DNA from: Cellulosimicrobium sp. Marseille-Q4280 | GTDB lineage: Bacteria; Actinomycetota; Actinomycetes; Actinomycetales; Cellulomonadaceae | Assembly: GCF_943181405.1 (NCBI RefSeq) | Contig: NZ_CALPBY010000002.1 | Location: 186,001-250,000 of the forward strand | Length of the DNA stretch: 64,000 nucleotides | Direction: 5' to 3' | Shown here: positions 1 to 6,753 of the stretch, one piece after another | Layout: each line of letters starts with the position of its first letter | How positions within the stretch are numbered: the stretch's first letter is position 1 | The notes under the pieces: generated by a model | Told to the model about the DNA's origin: nothing | Seen by the model: only the letters and a program-made list of their open reading frames with translations | Databases searched by the model: none | Made by a program: the position numbers and the translations under genes

Positions 1-1907
1 CGAGCGACCCGCTCATCGACATCATCCCGATCATGCGCCGTCTCCAGGACGGCGCCGTCATCACGCAGTTCGACTACCCGACGTCCGAGGGCCTCGGCCT
101 CATCAAGATGGACTTCCTCGGGCTGCGGAACCTGACGATCCTCGACGACGCGCTCGAGAACATCGTCATGAACGGCAAGGACCCGATCGAGATCGAGACG
201 CTCGAGCTCGACGACCGCGCCGCGTACGAGCTGCTCGGTCGCGGGGACACGCTGGGCGTGTTCCAGCTCGACGGCGGGCCGATGCGCGCGCTGCTGCGCC
301 AGATGCGCCCTGACAACTTCGAGGACATCTCCGCCGTCATCGCGCTGTACCGCCCTGGCCCGATGGGCATGAACTCGCACACGAACTACGCGCTGCGCAA
401 GAACGGCCTGCAGAAGATCGAGCCCATCCATCCCGAGCTCGCCGAGCCGCTCGCGGAGGTCCTCGACGAGACGTACGGCCTCATCGTGTACCAGGAGCAG
501 GTGCAGAAGGCGGCGCAGGTGCTGGCCGGGTACTCGCTCGGCCAGGCCGACCTGCTGCGTCGCGCGATGGGCAAGAAGAAGAAGGAGATCCTCGACAAGG
601 AGTTCGTGCCCTTCCACGGGGGCATGAAGGAGCGCGGGTACTCCGACAAGGCCATCCAGGCCGTGTGGGACACGCTCGTCCCGTTCGCCGGGTACGCGTT
701 CAACAAGGCGCACTCCGCCGGCTACGGGCTCGTCTCCTACTGGACGGCGTACCTCAAGGCGAACTACCCCACCGAGTACATGGCCGCGCTGCTCACGAGC
801 GTGCGCGACGACAAGGACAAGTCGGCGCTGTACCTCAACGAGTGCCGCCGCATGCACATCACGGTCCTGCCGCCGGACGTCAACTCCTCGGCGGCGAACT
901 TCACGGCAGTCGGGCACGACATCCGCTTCGGCCTCACCGCGGTGCGGAACGTGGGCCGCAACGTCGTCGACGCGATCGTCGCGACGCGCGAGGCGAAGGG
1001 CGACTTCACGTCGTTCACCGACTTCCTCGACAAGGTCCCGGCCGTCGTGTGCAACAAGCGCACGATCGAGTCGCTCATCAAGGCCGGAGCCTTCGACTCC
1101 CTCGGCCACGCGCGTCGCGCCCTGCTCGTCGTGCACGAGCAGGCCGTGGACTCGGTCATCAGCGTCAAGCGCAAGGAGGCCGAGGGGCAGTTCGACCTGT
1201 TCGCCGACCTCGGGGCGCAGGACGACCCGACGATGTCGTTCAGCGTCGACGTGCCCGACCTGCCGGACTGGGACAAGAAGCAGCGCCTCGCGTTCGAGCG
1301 CGAGATGCTCGGTCTCTACGTGTCCGACCACCCGCTCTCCGGGCTCGAGCACGTGCTCACGCGCGCGGCGGACACGGGGATCGCGGCGCTCATCGCGGAC
1401 GAGGGGCGCCCGGACGGGTCGACGGTCACCGTCGCGGGTCTCATCACGTCGCTCCAGCGCAAGATGAGCAAGAACGGCAACCCGTGGGCGGCCGTGACCA
1501 TCGAGGACCTCGAGGGCGCGGTCGAGGTGATGTTCTTCGGCGAGACGTACCTCGCGTACTCGACGATCCTCGCCGAGGACCAGGTGGTCGTCCTCCGTGG
1601 TCGCGTGCGGCGCCGCGACGACACGATGCAGCTCCAGGCGATGGAGGTCTCCCTCACGGACGTGTCCGTGGGAGCGGAGTCGCCGGTCGCGGTCCGTGTG
1701 CCGCACACGCGGTGCGTCGAGCCGGTCATCACCCGGCTGCGCGAGGTGCTCGCGACGCACCCGGGCTCCGCGGAGGTCCACGTGCAGGTGCTCGAGCCGG
1801 GCAAGACGACGGTCGTGCGCGCGGGGGACGCCCTGCGCGTCGAGAGGTCGCCCGCGCTGTTCGGTGACCTCAAGGCCCTGCTCGGCCCGTCGTGCCTCGT
1901 GGGCTGA
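1..1907 (+). CDS. dnaE: DNA polymerase III subunit alpha, C-terminal part (5' truncated by window)
   Basis: Catalytic subunit of the replicative DNA polymerase. The reading frame is already open at base 3, so the gene starts outside the window and about 634 C-terminal residues are present of the roughly 1180 usual for DnaE1. Seen here: the polymerase segment with MDFLGLRNL and GVFQLDGGPMRALL, the finger region with YQEQV and KAHSAGYG, a helix-hairpin-helix stretch (about residues 335-370 of the fragment, CNKRTIESLIKAGAFDSLG), and a C-terminal OB fold (about 475-560, VTVAGLITSLQRKMSKNG). No intein or frameshift is visible. The stop lies 4 bases before the NUDIX gene, which suggests cotranscription. 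The dnaE-to-hisD proximity is common in Actinobacteria. Confidence 0.97.
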   Translation, partial: SDPLIDIIPIMRRLQDGAVITQFDYPTSEGLGLIKMDFLGLRNLTILDDALENIVMNGKDPIEIETLELDDRAAYELLGRGDTLGVFQLDGGPMRALLRQMRPDNFEDISAVIALYRPGPMGMNSHTNYALRKNGLQKIEPIHPELAEPLAEVLDETYGLIVYQEQVQKAAQVLAGYSLGQADLLRRAMGKKKKEILDKEFVPFHGGMKERGYSDKAIQAVWDTLVPFAGYAFNKAHSAGYGLVSYWTAYLKANYPTEYMAALLTSVRDDKDKSALYLNECRRMHITVLPPDVNSSAANFTAVGHDIRFGLTAVRNVGRNVVDAIVATREAKGDFTSFTDFLDKVPAVVCNKRTIESLIKAGAFDSLGHARRALLVVHEQAVDSVISVKRKEAEGQFDLFADLGAQDDPTMSFSVDVPDLPDWDKKQRLAFEREMLGLYVSDHPLSGLEHVLTRAADTGIAALIADEGRPDGSTVTVAGLITSLQRKMSKNGNPWAAVTIEDLEGAVEVMFFGETYLAYSTILAEDQVVVLRGRVRRRDDTMQLQAMEVSLTDVSVGAESPVAVRVPHTRCVEPVITRLREVLATHPGSAEVHVQVLEPGKTTVVRAGDALRVERSPALFGDLKALLGPSCLVG

Positions 1908-1911
1908 CCCC

Positions 1912-2439
1912 GTGCCGAAGCCGCGTGACCCGGACCTGCGTCACGACCTGCGTATGAGGTCGTGGGACGACGGGACGGCCGACCACCGGTTCCGTGTGGT
2001 GCCCGCGGCGTACGTGCTGTTCCGCCGGGCCGGGGAGCTGCTGCTGCAGCTCCGGGAGGGGACCGGTTACCGGGACGGGCACTGGGCGGCGGCCGCGGCG
2101 GGCCATGTCGAGCCCGGTGAGTCCGTCGTCGAGGCGGCGGTGCGCGAGGCGCACGAGGAGCTCGGCGTCACGGTGGAGCGGTCGGCCCTTCGCCCCGTCT
2201 GCACCCTGCACCGCGGGGTCCCGGCGGGTCCCGCGCTCGAGCAACGCGTCGACTTCTTCTTCGAGGTCACCCGCTGGAGCGGTGCGCCGGCGCTCAAGGA
2301 GCTCGACAGGGCCTCCGACCTGCGGTGGTTCCCGCTCGACGCCCTGCCCGAGCCGGTCGTGCCGCACGAGCTGCAGGTGATGCGAGCGCTGCGCCACGGA
2401 GACGTCCCGCCGATCATGATCTCCGGGTTCGAGGGCTGA
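1912..2439 (+). CDS. NUDIX hydrolase
   Basis: Hydrolase of a nucleoside diphosphate linked to another group; the substrate cannot be told from sequence. It has 175 residues from the GTG at 1912, just after dnaE. An ATG at 1954 is an alternative start that would give a protein shorter by 14 residues. The NUDIX box is intact at about residues 64-86: GHVEPGE, seven residues, then REAHEELGV, with the metal-binding REUXEE core. The protein is short and single-domain, with no signal peptide. Its position suggests a housecleaning or pool-sanitising role read from the dnaE transcript, but that is inference. Confidence 0.9.
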   Translation: MPKPRDPDLRHDLRMRSWDDGTADHRFRVVPAAYVLFRRAGELLLQLREGTGYRDGHWAAAAAGHVEPGESVVEAAVREAHEELGVTVERSALRPVCTLHRGVPAGPALEQRVDFFFEVTRWSGAPALKELDRASDLRWFPLDALPEPVVPHELQVMRALRHGDVPPIMISGFEG

Positions 2440-2492
2440 GCCGCCAGAGGTCCCCCGACGGCCGTCCCGGCGGCAGTGCGGCGCGGTCCCAC

Positions 2493-2498
2493 TAGGCT
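2493..2498 (+). promoter_or_regulatory. -10 element TAGGCT, leaderless type
   Basis: TAGGCT (TANNNT form) ends 7 nt before the GTG at 2506. At that spacing transcription would begin at the start codon itself. No Shine-Dalgarno sequence precedes the GTG. Confidence 0.6.
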
Positions 2499-2505
2499 CG
2501 GTCGC

Positions 2506-2910
2506 GTGATCCGACTCAACCCCGAGCAGCGCGTCTTCGTCACCGAGCGCCATCTCGCGACGCTCACCACACTGCGTGCGGACGGTTCGCCCCACGTCGT
2601 CCCCGTCGCCTTCACCTGGGACCCGGAAGCCGGTGTCGTCCGGATCACCACCAACCGCGCCTCGGTCAAGGCCCGGAACGCGCGGCGGACCGGGCCGGAC
2701 GGTGCGCCCGCCCGTGCCGCCGTCTGCCAGGTCGACGGCGGACGATGGATGACCCTCGAGGGCACGATCGAGGTCGTCGAGGACGCGGACGAGGTGGCCG
2801 ACGCCGTCGCCCGGTACGCGCGCCGCTACCGACAGCTCAGCCCCAACCCCGAGCGCGTCGTCCTGCGCCTCACCCCCGACAAGGTGATGGCCTCGACCTA
2901 CATGGCCTGA
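2506..2910 (+). CDS. PPOX-class (probably F420-dependent) oxidoreductase
   Basis: A 134-residue split-barrel flavin/F420-binding protein of the pyridoxamine 5'-phosphate oxidase-like class. Seen: the N-terminal strand pair LATLTTLRADGSPHVVPVAF, followed by ITTNRASVKARN, typical of the actinobacterial TIGR03618-like proteins that bind F420 rather than make PLP. It lacks the residues needed for true PdxH function as far as I can judge. The GTG at 2506 is chosen because a TAGGCT -10 hexamer sits 7 nt upstream and the family normally begins just before this strand. The substrate is unknown. It is convergent with the HAD gene across a shared hairpin. Confidence 0.85.
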   Translation: MIRLNPEQRVFVTERHLATLTTLRADGSPHVVPVAFTWDPEAGVVRITTNRASVKARNARRTGPDGAPARAAVCQVDGGRWMTLEGTIEVVEDADEVADAVARYARRYRQLSPNPERVVLRLTPDKVMASTYMA

Positions 2911-2915
2911 CCTAC

Positions 2916-2934
2916 AGGCCGGACCTACCGGCCT
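2916..2934. terminator. Bidirectional terminator hairpin between convergent genes
   Basis: Perfect 7-bp stem AGGCCGG / CCGGCCT with a 5-nt loop. The loop carries the stop codon of the minus-strand HAD gene, and the stem starts 6 nt after the stop of the PPOX gene. There is no T run, which is usual in high-GC Actinobacteria. Confidence 0.55.
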
Positions 2935-3554
2935 CGCGCCGGGGGCACGTGCACGCCGTGGTACGCCAGGGCCGCGAGGAGCTCATGGTGCCCGCGCCCG
3001 ACGCTCCAGTGCACCGCGGGCATCCCGGCGACCCGCGCCGCCTCGACGTTCCTCGCCGTGTCGTCCACGAACAGGATGCTCGACGGCTCCGCGCCGATCC
3101 GGCGCGCGGCCTCGACGAAGAAGTCCGTGGAGGGCTTGGCCACGCCCAGGTCGTAGGAGTAGCAGCTCACGTCGAACAGCGCGTCGTAGCCGAGCGTGGT
3201 CCGCATGTGGACGCCGCGCTCGCGCTCCTGGTTCGTCCCGAGGTGGACGCCGTAGCCCGCGCTGCGGAGCTGCTCGACGAGCCGGACCGACTCGGCGACG
3301 ACGTCGATGCGCAGCCACACGGCGCCGTACACGACGTCGGCGGGTGCGGACACGCCGTACGCGGCCAGCGCGTCGGCGAGGAAGGGCAGATAGTCCCCGC
3401 CGGTGCCGGCGAGGAACGGCAGCTCGTCGCTCCACGTCGCGTGCAGGAACTCGCGCGAGCGCGCGCCCAGGTAGGGCTCCATCGCGGCGTACCAGCCGCC
3501 GGGCACGTCCTGCAGGACGCCGTCGGCGTCGAGCAGCACGTGGCGGACCGTCAC
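2925..3554 (-). CDS. HAD-superfamily hydrolase
   Basis: Small phosphatase or phosphotransferase of the haloacid dehalogenase superfamily, 209 residues. All four HAD motifs are visible: the nucleophile pair in LLDADGV (D9 and D11), Thr108 in HLGTNQ, Lys140 in VAKPS, and the acidic pair D164/D165 in LFVDDT. The cap is alpha-helical and inserted between motifs I and II. The GTG at 3554 is chosen because the strand leading to motif I begins immediately after it, and it sits 7 nt after the stop of the S4 gene. The two genes probably form a minus-strand operon. The substrate is not predictable. Confidence 0.88.
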   Translation of the reverse strand: MTVRHVLLDADGVLQDVPGGWYAAMEPYLGARSREFLHATWSDELPFLAGTGGDYLPFLADALAAYGVSAPADVVYGAVWLRIDVVAESVRLVEQLRSAGYGVHLGTNQERERGVHMRTTLGYDALFDVSCYSYDLGVAKPSTDFFVEAARRIGAEPSSILFVDDTARNVEAARVAGMPAVHWSVGRGHHELLAALAYHGVHVPPARGR

Positions 3555-3561
3555 GAGCGGG

Positions 3562-3795
3562 TCAGGCGACGGTCGCGCGCTGCGCGCCCTGCGGGTGGTC
3601 GACGGCGACGGTGTCGCCACGGTGGAGCTGGCGGCCCCTGCGGGTCTCGACCTCGTCGTTGACGCGCACCTCGCCGTCCGCGATCAGCTCACGCGCGTCG
3701 GCCCCGGAGTCCGCGAGACCGGCGAGCTTGAGGAACTGCCCGAGCCGGATGACGTCGTCGGAGATCTCGACCAGGGTGGCGTGGCGTGCGTCCAT
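3562..3795 (-). CDS. S4-domain RNA-binding protein (YaaA/RqcP-like)
   Basis: A 77-residue protein that is essentially one S4 fold: IRLGQFLKLAGL, ADSGADARELI, ADGEVRVNDEVETRRGRQL, HRGDTVAV. Such free-standing S4 proteins bind structured RNA, often in ribosome assembly or ribosome-associated quality control; which applies here is unknown. The ATG at 3795 is chosen because the S4 fold begins soon after it. The same frame stays open upstream, but that stretch is low-quality coding sequence. It is the first gene of a two-gene minus-strand operon with the HAD hydrolase. Confidence 0.85.
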   Translation of the reverse strand: MDARHATLVEISDDVIRLGQFLKLAGLADSGADARELIADGEVRVNDEVETRRGRQLHRGDTVAVDHPQGAQRATVA

Positions 3796-4110
3796 GGCGC
3801 CTATCGTCCCATCCCGGCGATCGAGGGCACCCACGCCGCACTGCGCGCCCTCCTCGCAACCTCCTCGACTACGACCCCGATCCCCACCCGGCTGAGTCAC
3901 CTCGGCGTGTCACGTCCTGGTGGCCGAGATCCTCGCCCGTCGCGGGGACTACGACGCTCGCAGCTCCTGATCATCCGTGGACATCCTTCACTCCCCATCG
4001 TGCCCGAGGTGTCGATCACGACCGCGGCGCGCACCGTGGGCGCGCGCACGGCGGGCAGGACGATGCCGGGCAGGCGGCGCAGCCGGTGTGCGGGGAGAAG
4101 CCGGGCGCCG
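3796..4110. other. Intergenic stretch holding a degraded gene fragment
   Basis: About 315 bases without an intact gene between the S4 gene and the small secreted protein. The minus strand carries a short stretch with excellent third-position GC that reads like part of a VWA-like protein (see 3993-4079). The plus strand has a 25-codon open stretch ending at the TGA near 3968, also with good codon use but no recognisable product. Both look like scraps of former genes. Confidence 0.5.
3993..4079 (-). pseudogene. Remnant of a VWA-like domain protein (MIDAS segment)
   Basis: One minus-strand frame reads LPGIVLPAVRAP followed by AAVVIDTSGTMG. This matches the usual form of the metal-ion-dependent adhesion site (DTSGSMG) in actinobacterial VWA-like/DUF2201-type proteins, and even the preceding linker looks like that family. 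Every wobble position is G or C except none at the ends, as in a real gene. The similarity stops abruptly on both sides and no start codon or full-length domain remains. I read it as the relic of a deleted gene. The family assignment is from memory of the motif. Confidence 0.45.
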
Positions 4111-4524
4111 TCAGCGGGTGGGAAATCCGGGGATGCCGCAGGCGAACCAGGCCTGCGCGGCGTAGGTCTGGCCGATGCGGCCTTCCTTGATGATCGCGGA
4201 CCCGTTGCCGTCGGCGGCGATGTGGTGCAGGACGCCGTACAGCGTGCCGCCGGGCTGGGTCGGCTGCAGATTCCTGAAGGACCGGCGCTCACCGACGCCC
4301 AGGACGAACGACTCGTCGACGCCGATGACGCCGGTCGGCTTCCAGTTCGTCGCGACCACCACACCGACCCGGTGCTCGCAGTTGTTGACGAACGTGATCG
4401 ACGCCCCCGGGTGGATCGTGATGGGGGCTGTCGCGGCCTGGGCCGGCGGGGCGATCATCAGGGCCGCGGTGAGAGCCGCGACCACCGCCAGGCCGATGCG
4501 CTTGCGTCGTGTCTGTGTCGTCAC
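4111..4524 (-). CDS. Small secreted protein of unknown function
   Basis: A 137-residue protein with a clear Sec signal peptide: RRKR, then a hydrophobic stretch to about residue 28, and a likely AQA-A cleavage. The mature part is about 107 residues with two cysteines (in NNCEH and WFACG) that could form one disulfide bond. It contains ITIHPGASITFVNNC, suggesting a small beta fold. I do not recognise the family. The GTG start at 4524 is supported by a TAGGCT -10 hexamer 6 nt before it. The gene stands alone, divergent from hisD with a 334-bp gap. Confidence 0.75.
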   Translation of the reverse strand: MTTQTRRKRIGLAVVAALTAALMIAPPAQAATAPITIHPGASITFVNNCEHRVGVVVATNWKPTGVIGVDESFVLGVGERRSFRNLQPTQPGGTLYGVLHHIAADGNGSAIIKEGRIGQTYAAQAWFACGIPGFPTR

Positions 4525-4530
4525 CCCGCG

Positions 4531-4536
4531 AGCCTA
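4531..4536 (-). promoter_or_regulatory. -10 element TAGGCT of the secreted-protein gene
   Basis: On the minus strand TAGGCT is followed by 6 nt and then the GTG at 4524. This is the leaderless arrangement seen at several genes in this window. Confidence 0.6.
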
Positions 4537-4637
4537 CGAAGGACCACGAACCCCGTCGATGGGGACCTGTGTCCATCGACGACCGCAGACGTCAGCAGCC
4601 CGCGGCACCCGCCAGCACGATGGCGAGCAACAGCTCG

Positions 4638-4832
4638 TCAGGCCCGAGTCGCAGCACGGTCGTCCCCCGAGTTCGACCGCGTTCCCGGGCCCGCGGTACG
4701 ACGCCCGACCCTGCCCGCTGCCTTGATGGCCGGCTGGAGCGCGGCGAGCAGCCCGTCGCGGTGCTCGTCGCTCAGAGCGGTCTCGAACCGACCGTCCGGA
4801 CGCGACCGGTGGGCGAAACCCTCCCTCCGCAT
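4638..4832 (-). CDS. Possible small protein, 64 residues, uncertain
   Basis: Minus-strand frame with an ATG at 4832 and fairly good codon use in its first 40 codons (RFETALSDEHRDGLLAALQ), then a low-complexity basic tail. The first half could be a helical remnant of a regulator. No Shine-Dalgarno or -10 element was found, and it may be non-coding. Listed because the region is otherwise empty. Confidence 0.2.
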   Translation of the reverse strand: MRREGFAHRSRPDGRFETALSDEHRDGLLAALQPAIKAAGRVGRRTAGPGTRSNSGDDRAATRA

Positions 4833-4846
4833 GCGGCGGACACTCC

Positions 4847-4852
4847 TAGACT
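4847..4852 (+). promoter_or_regulatory. -10 element TAGACT of hisD, leaderless type
   Basis: TAGACT ends 6 nt before the ATG of hisD at 4859. No Shine-Dalgarno sequence is present in the 6-nt gap. Confidence 0.65.
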
Positions 4853-4858
4853 CGGGGC

Positions 4859-6184
4859 ATGATCACCCGCATCGATCTCCGAGGCCGCACCTTGTCCGCG
4901 CGCGAGCTCGTCGCCACCCTGCCCCGCGCAGAGCTCGGTGTCGAGGACGCCGCACATCGTGTGGCCCCGATCATCGAGGCGGTCCGCACCCGGGGCGCCG
5001 AGGCGCTGCGCGAGTACGCGGAGCGGTTCGACGGTGTGCGTCCTGAGCACCTGCGGGTACCGGCGACGGCGCTCTCGACGGCGCTCGCCGACCTCGACCC
5101 GACCGTCCGGGACGGCCTCGAGGAGGCGATCCGCCGCGTGCGGCAGGTCCACGCCGCGCAGCGGCCCCAGGACTTCACGGTGCAGCTCGCCCCCGGGGCC
5201 CAGGTGCGCCAGCGCTGGGTGCCGGTGCAGCGGGTCGGTCTGTACGCGCCGGGTGGGCTCGCCGTCTACCCGTCGTCGGTCGTCATGAACGTCGTCGCGG
5301 CGCAGGAGGCCGGCGTGCCGAGCCTGGCCGTCGCGTCCCCGCCGCAGAAGGACAACGGCGGGCTGCCGCACCCGACGATCCTGGCCGCGTGCGCGCTGCT
5401 CGGCGTCGACGAGGTGTACGGCGTCGGTGGTGCGCAGGCGGTCGCGATGTTCGCCTACGGCGCCGCGGGCAGCGAACCGCAGGACGGCGACGTGCTGTGC
5501 GAACCCGTCGACGTCGTCACCGGCCCGGGCAACGTGTTCGTCGCCGCGGCGAAGCGCCTCGTGCGCGGAGTCGTCGGCATCGACTCCGAGGCAGGTCCCA
5601 CCGAGATCGCGATCCTGGCGGACGGCTCCGCCGACCCGGGGCACGTCGCGGTGGACCTCATCAGCCAGGCCGAGCACGACCCGTCGGCCGCGGCCGTGCT
5701 CGTCACGCCGTCGGTCGAGCTCGCGGCGGCGGTCGAGTCCCGGCTCAAGGACCTCGTGCCGTCGACCAAGCACGCGCAGAGGGTCGCGCAGGCGCTCGCG
5801 GGCCCGCAGTCGGCGGTCGTCCTCGTCGACGACCTCGAGCAGGGCCTGCAGGTCGTGGACGCCTACGGCGCCGAGCACCTCGAGATCCAGACGGACGACG
5901 CCGCCGTCCTGGCCGAGCGCGTGCGCAGCGCGGGCGCGATCTTCGTCGGACCGTGGTCGCCGGTCTCGCTCGGCGACTACATGGCAGGGTCGAACCACGT
6001 CCTGCCGACGGGCGGGTGCGCGCACTTCTCGAGCGGTCTGGGCGTGCACAGCTACGTCAAGGCGGTCCAGGTGATCGAGTACGACCGGGACGCGCTGGAG
6101 GTCGTGGCCGACCGCATCGTCGCCGTCGCGAACGACGAGGACCTGCCCGCGCACGGCGAGGCCGTGCGCGCGCGCTTCCTCTGA
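4859..6184 (+). CDS. hisD: Histidinol dehydrogenase
   Basis: Performs the last two steps of histidine synthesis, oxidising L-histidinol to L-histidine with two NAD+; zinc-dependent and cytosolic. Length is 441 residues, normal for the family. Seen: the [12 protein letters not shown] loop (about residues 222-233), DSEAGPTEI, the zinc-site region SQAEHDP, the catalytic Glu-His pair at 339-340 (AEHLEIQ), and the C-terminal [10 protein letters not shown]. The ATG start is backed by the TAGACT hexamer 6 nt upstream. Unlike the usual actinobacterial hisD-hisC-hisB operon, hisC lies about 5.7 kb downstream with its own promoter. Confidence 0.97.
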   Translation: MITRIDLRGRTLSARELVATLPRAELGVEDAAHRVAPIIEAVRTRGAEALREYAERFDGVRPEHLRVPATALSTALADLDPTVRDGLEEAIRRVRQVHAAQRPQDFTVQLAPGAQVRQRWVPVQRVGLYAPGGLAVYPSSVVMNVVAAQEAGVPSLAVASPPQKDNGGLPHPTILAACALLGVDEVYGVGGAQAVAMFAYGAAGSEPQDGDVLCEPVDVVTGPGNVFVAAAKRLVRGVVGIDSEAGPTEIAILADGSADPGHVAVDLISQAEHDPSAAAVLVTPSVELAAAVESRLKDLVPSTKHAQRVAQALAGPQSAVVLVDDLEQGLQVVDAYGAEHLEIQTDDAAVLAERVRSAGAIFVGPWSPVSLGDYMAGSNHVLPTGGCAHFSSGLGVHSYVKAVQVIEYDRDALEVVADRIVAVANDEDLPAHGEAVRARFL

Positions 6185-6194
6185 TCGACGGCGC

Positions 6195-6665
6195 GTGCCC
6201 ACGGACGGACACCAGGTGCGCCGGGCGCGTCCAGCGGACGCCCCGGCGCTCGTCGGGCTGCGCGTCGAGCTGATGCGGGCCATGGGGGAGGCCGACGCCG
6301 ACGGGCCGGCATGGCAGGACCGCGCGCTGACGTGGTTCCGCGACGCCCTCGCCGAGGACGACGCGGCGGCGTTCGTCGTGGACGAGGACGGCGTCGTGGT
6401 CGCCGGCGCGCTCGTGACCCTCGGCCGCGGGGCACCGTCGGCCCGCAACCCTCGCGGGCTCACGGCCCACCTCTCCAACGTGTGCACGCTGCCGCCGGCG
6501 CGAGGACGCGGCCACGGGCGCGCGTGCGTCGAGGCCGCGATCGCCTGGGCGCGCGAGGCGGGCGTCGACTCGGTCTCGCTGCACGCGACGCCCGACGGCG
6601 AGGAGCTGTACCGCTCGCTCGGCTTCGTCGACGCGACGTACACCGAGCTGCGCCTGCGGTGGTGA
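6195..6665 (+). CDS. GNAT-family N-acetyltransferase
   Basis: A 156-residue acetyl-CoA-dependent acetyltransferase. The acetyl-CoA pyrophosphate loop is RGRGHG (residues 103-108) within NVCTLPPARGRGHGRA. The C-terminal GEELYRSLGFVDA fits motif B. The start is the GTG at 6195, 10 nt after the hisD stop, so the gene is probably expressed from the hisD transcript. The acceptor substrate is unknown. It ends in a tail-to-tail arrangement with recQ. Confidence 0.88.
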   Translation: MPTDGHQVRRARPADAPALVGLRVELMRAMGEADADGPAWQDRALTWFRDALAEDDAAAFVVDEDGVVVAGALVTLGRGAPSARNPRGLTAHLSNVCTLPPARGRGHGRACVEAAIAWAREAGVDSVSLHATPDGEELYRSLGFVDATYTELRLRW

Positions 6666-6674
6666 GGTTCCCGT

Positions 6675-6692
6675 CGACGGGCCGACCCGTCG
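6675..6692. terminator. Hairpin between convergent GNAT and recQ genes
   Basis: Perfect 7-bp stem CGACGGG / CCCGTCG with a CCGA loop, 9 nt after the GNAT stop codon. No T run follows. It could act in either direction. Confidence 0.4.
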
Positions 6693-6753
6693 GTCGTCGT
6701 GCTCGGGCTGACCCGGCCGACCGTCGTGCTGGTGACGCTGCGCCCGATCCTCC

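Larger units (their letters stand above)
4525..4858. other. Divergent intergenic region upstream of hisD
   Basis: 334 bases between the secreted-protein gene and hisD. It contains their two back-to-back -10 hexamers and one small minus-strand reading frame (4638-4832). Nothing else was recognised. Confidence 0.6.
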
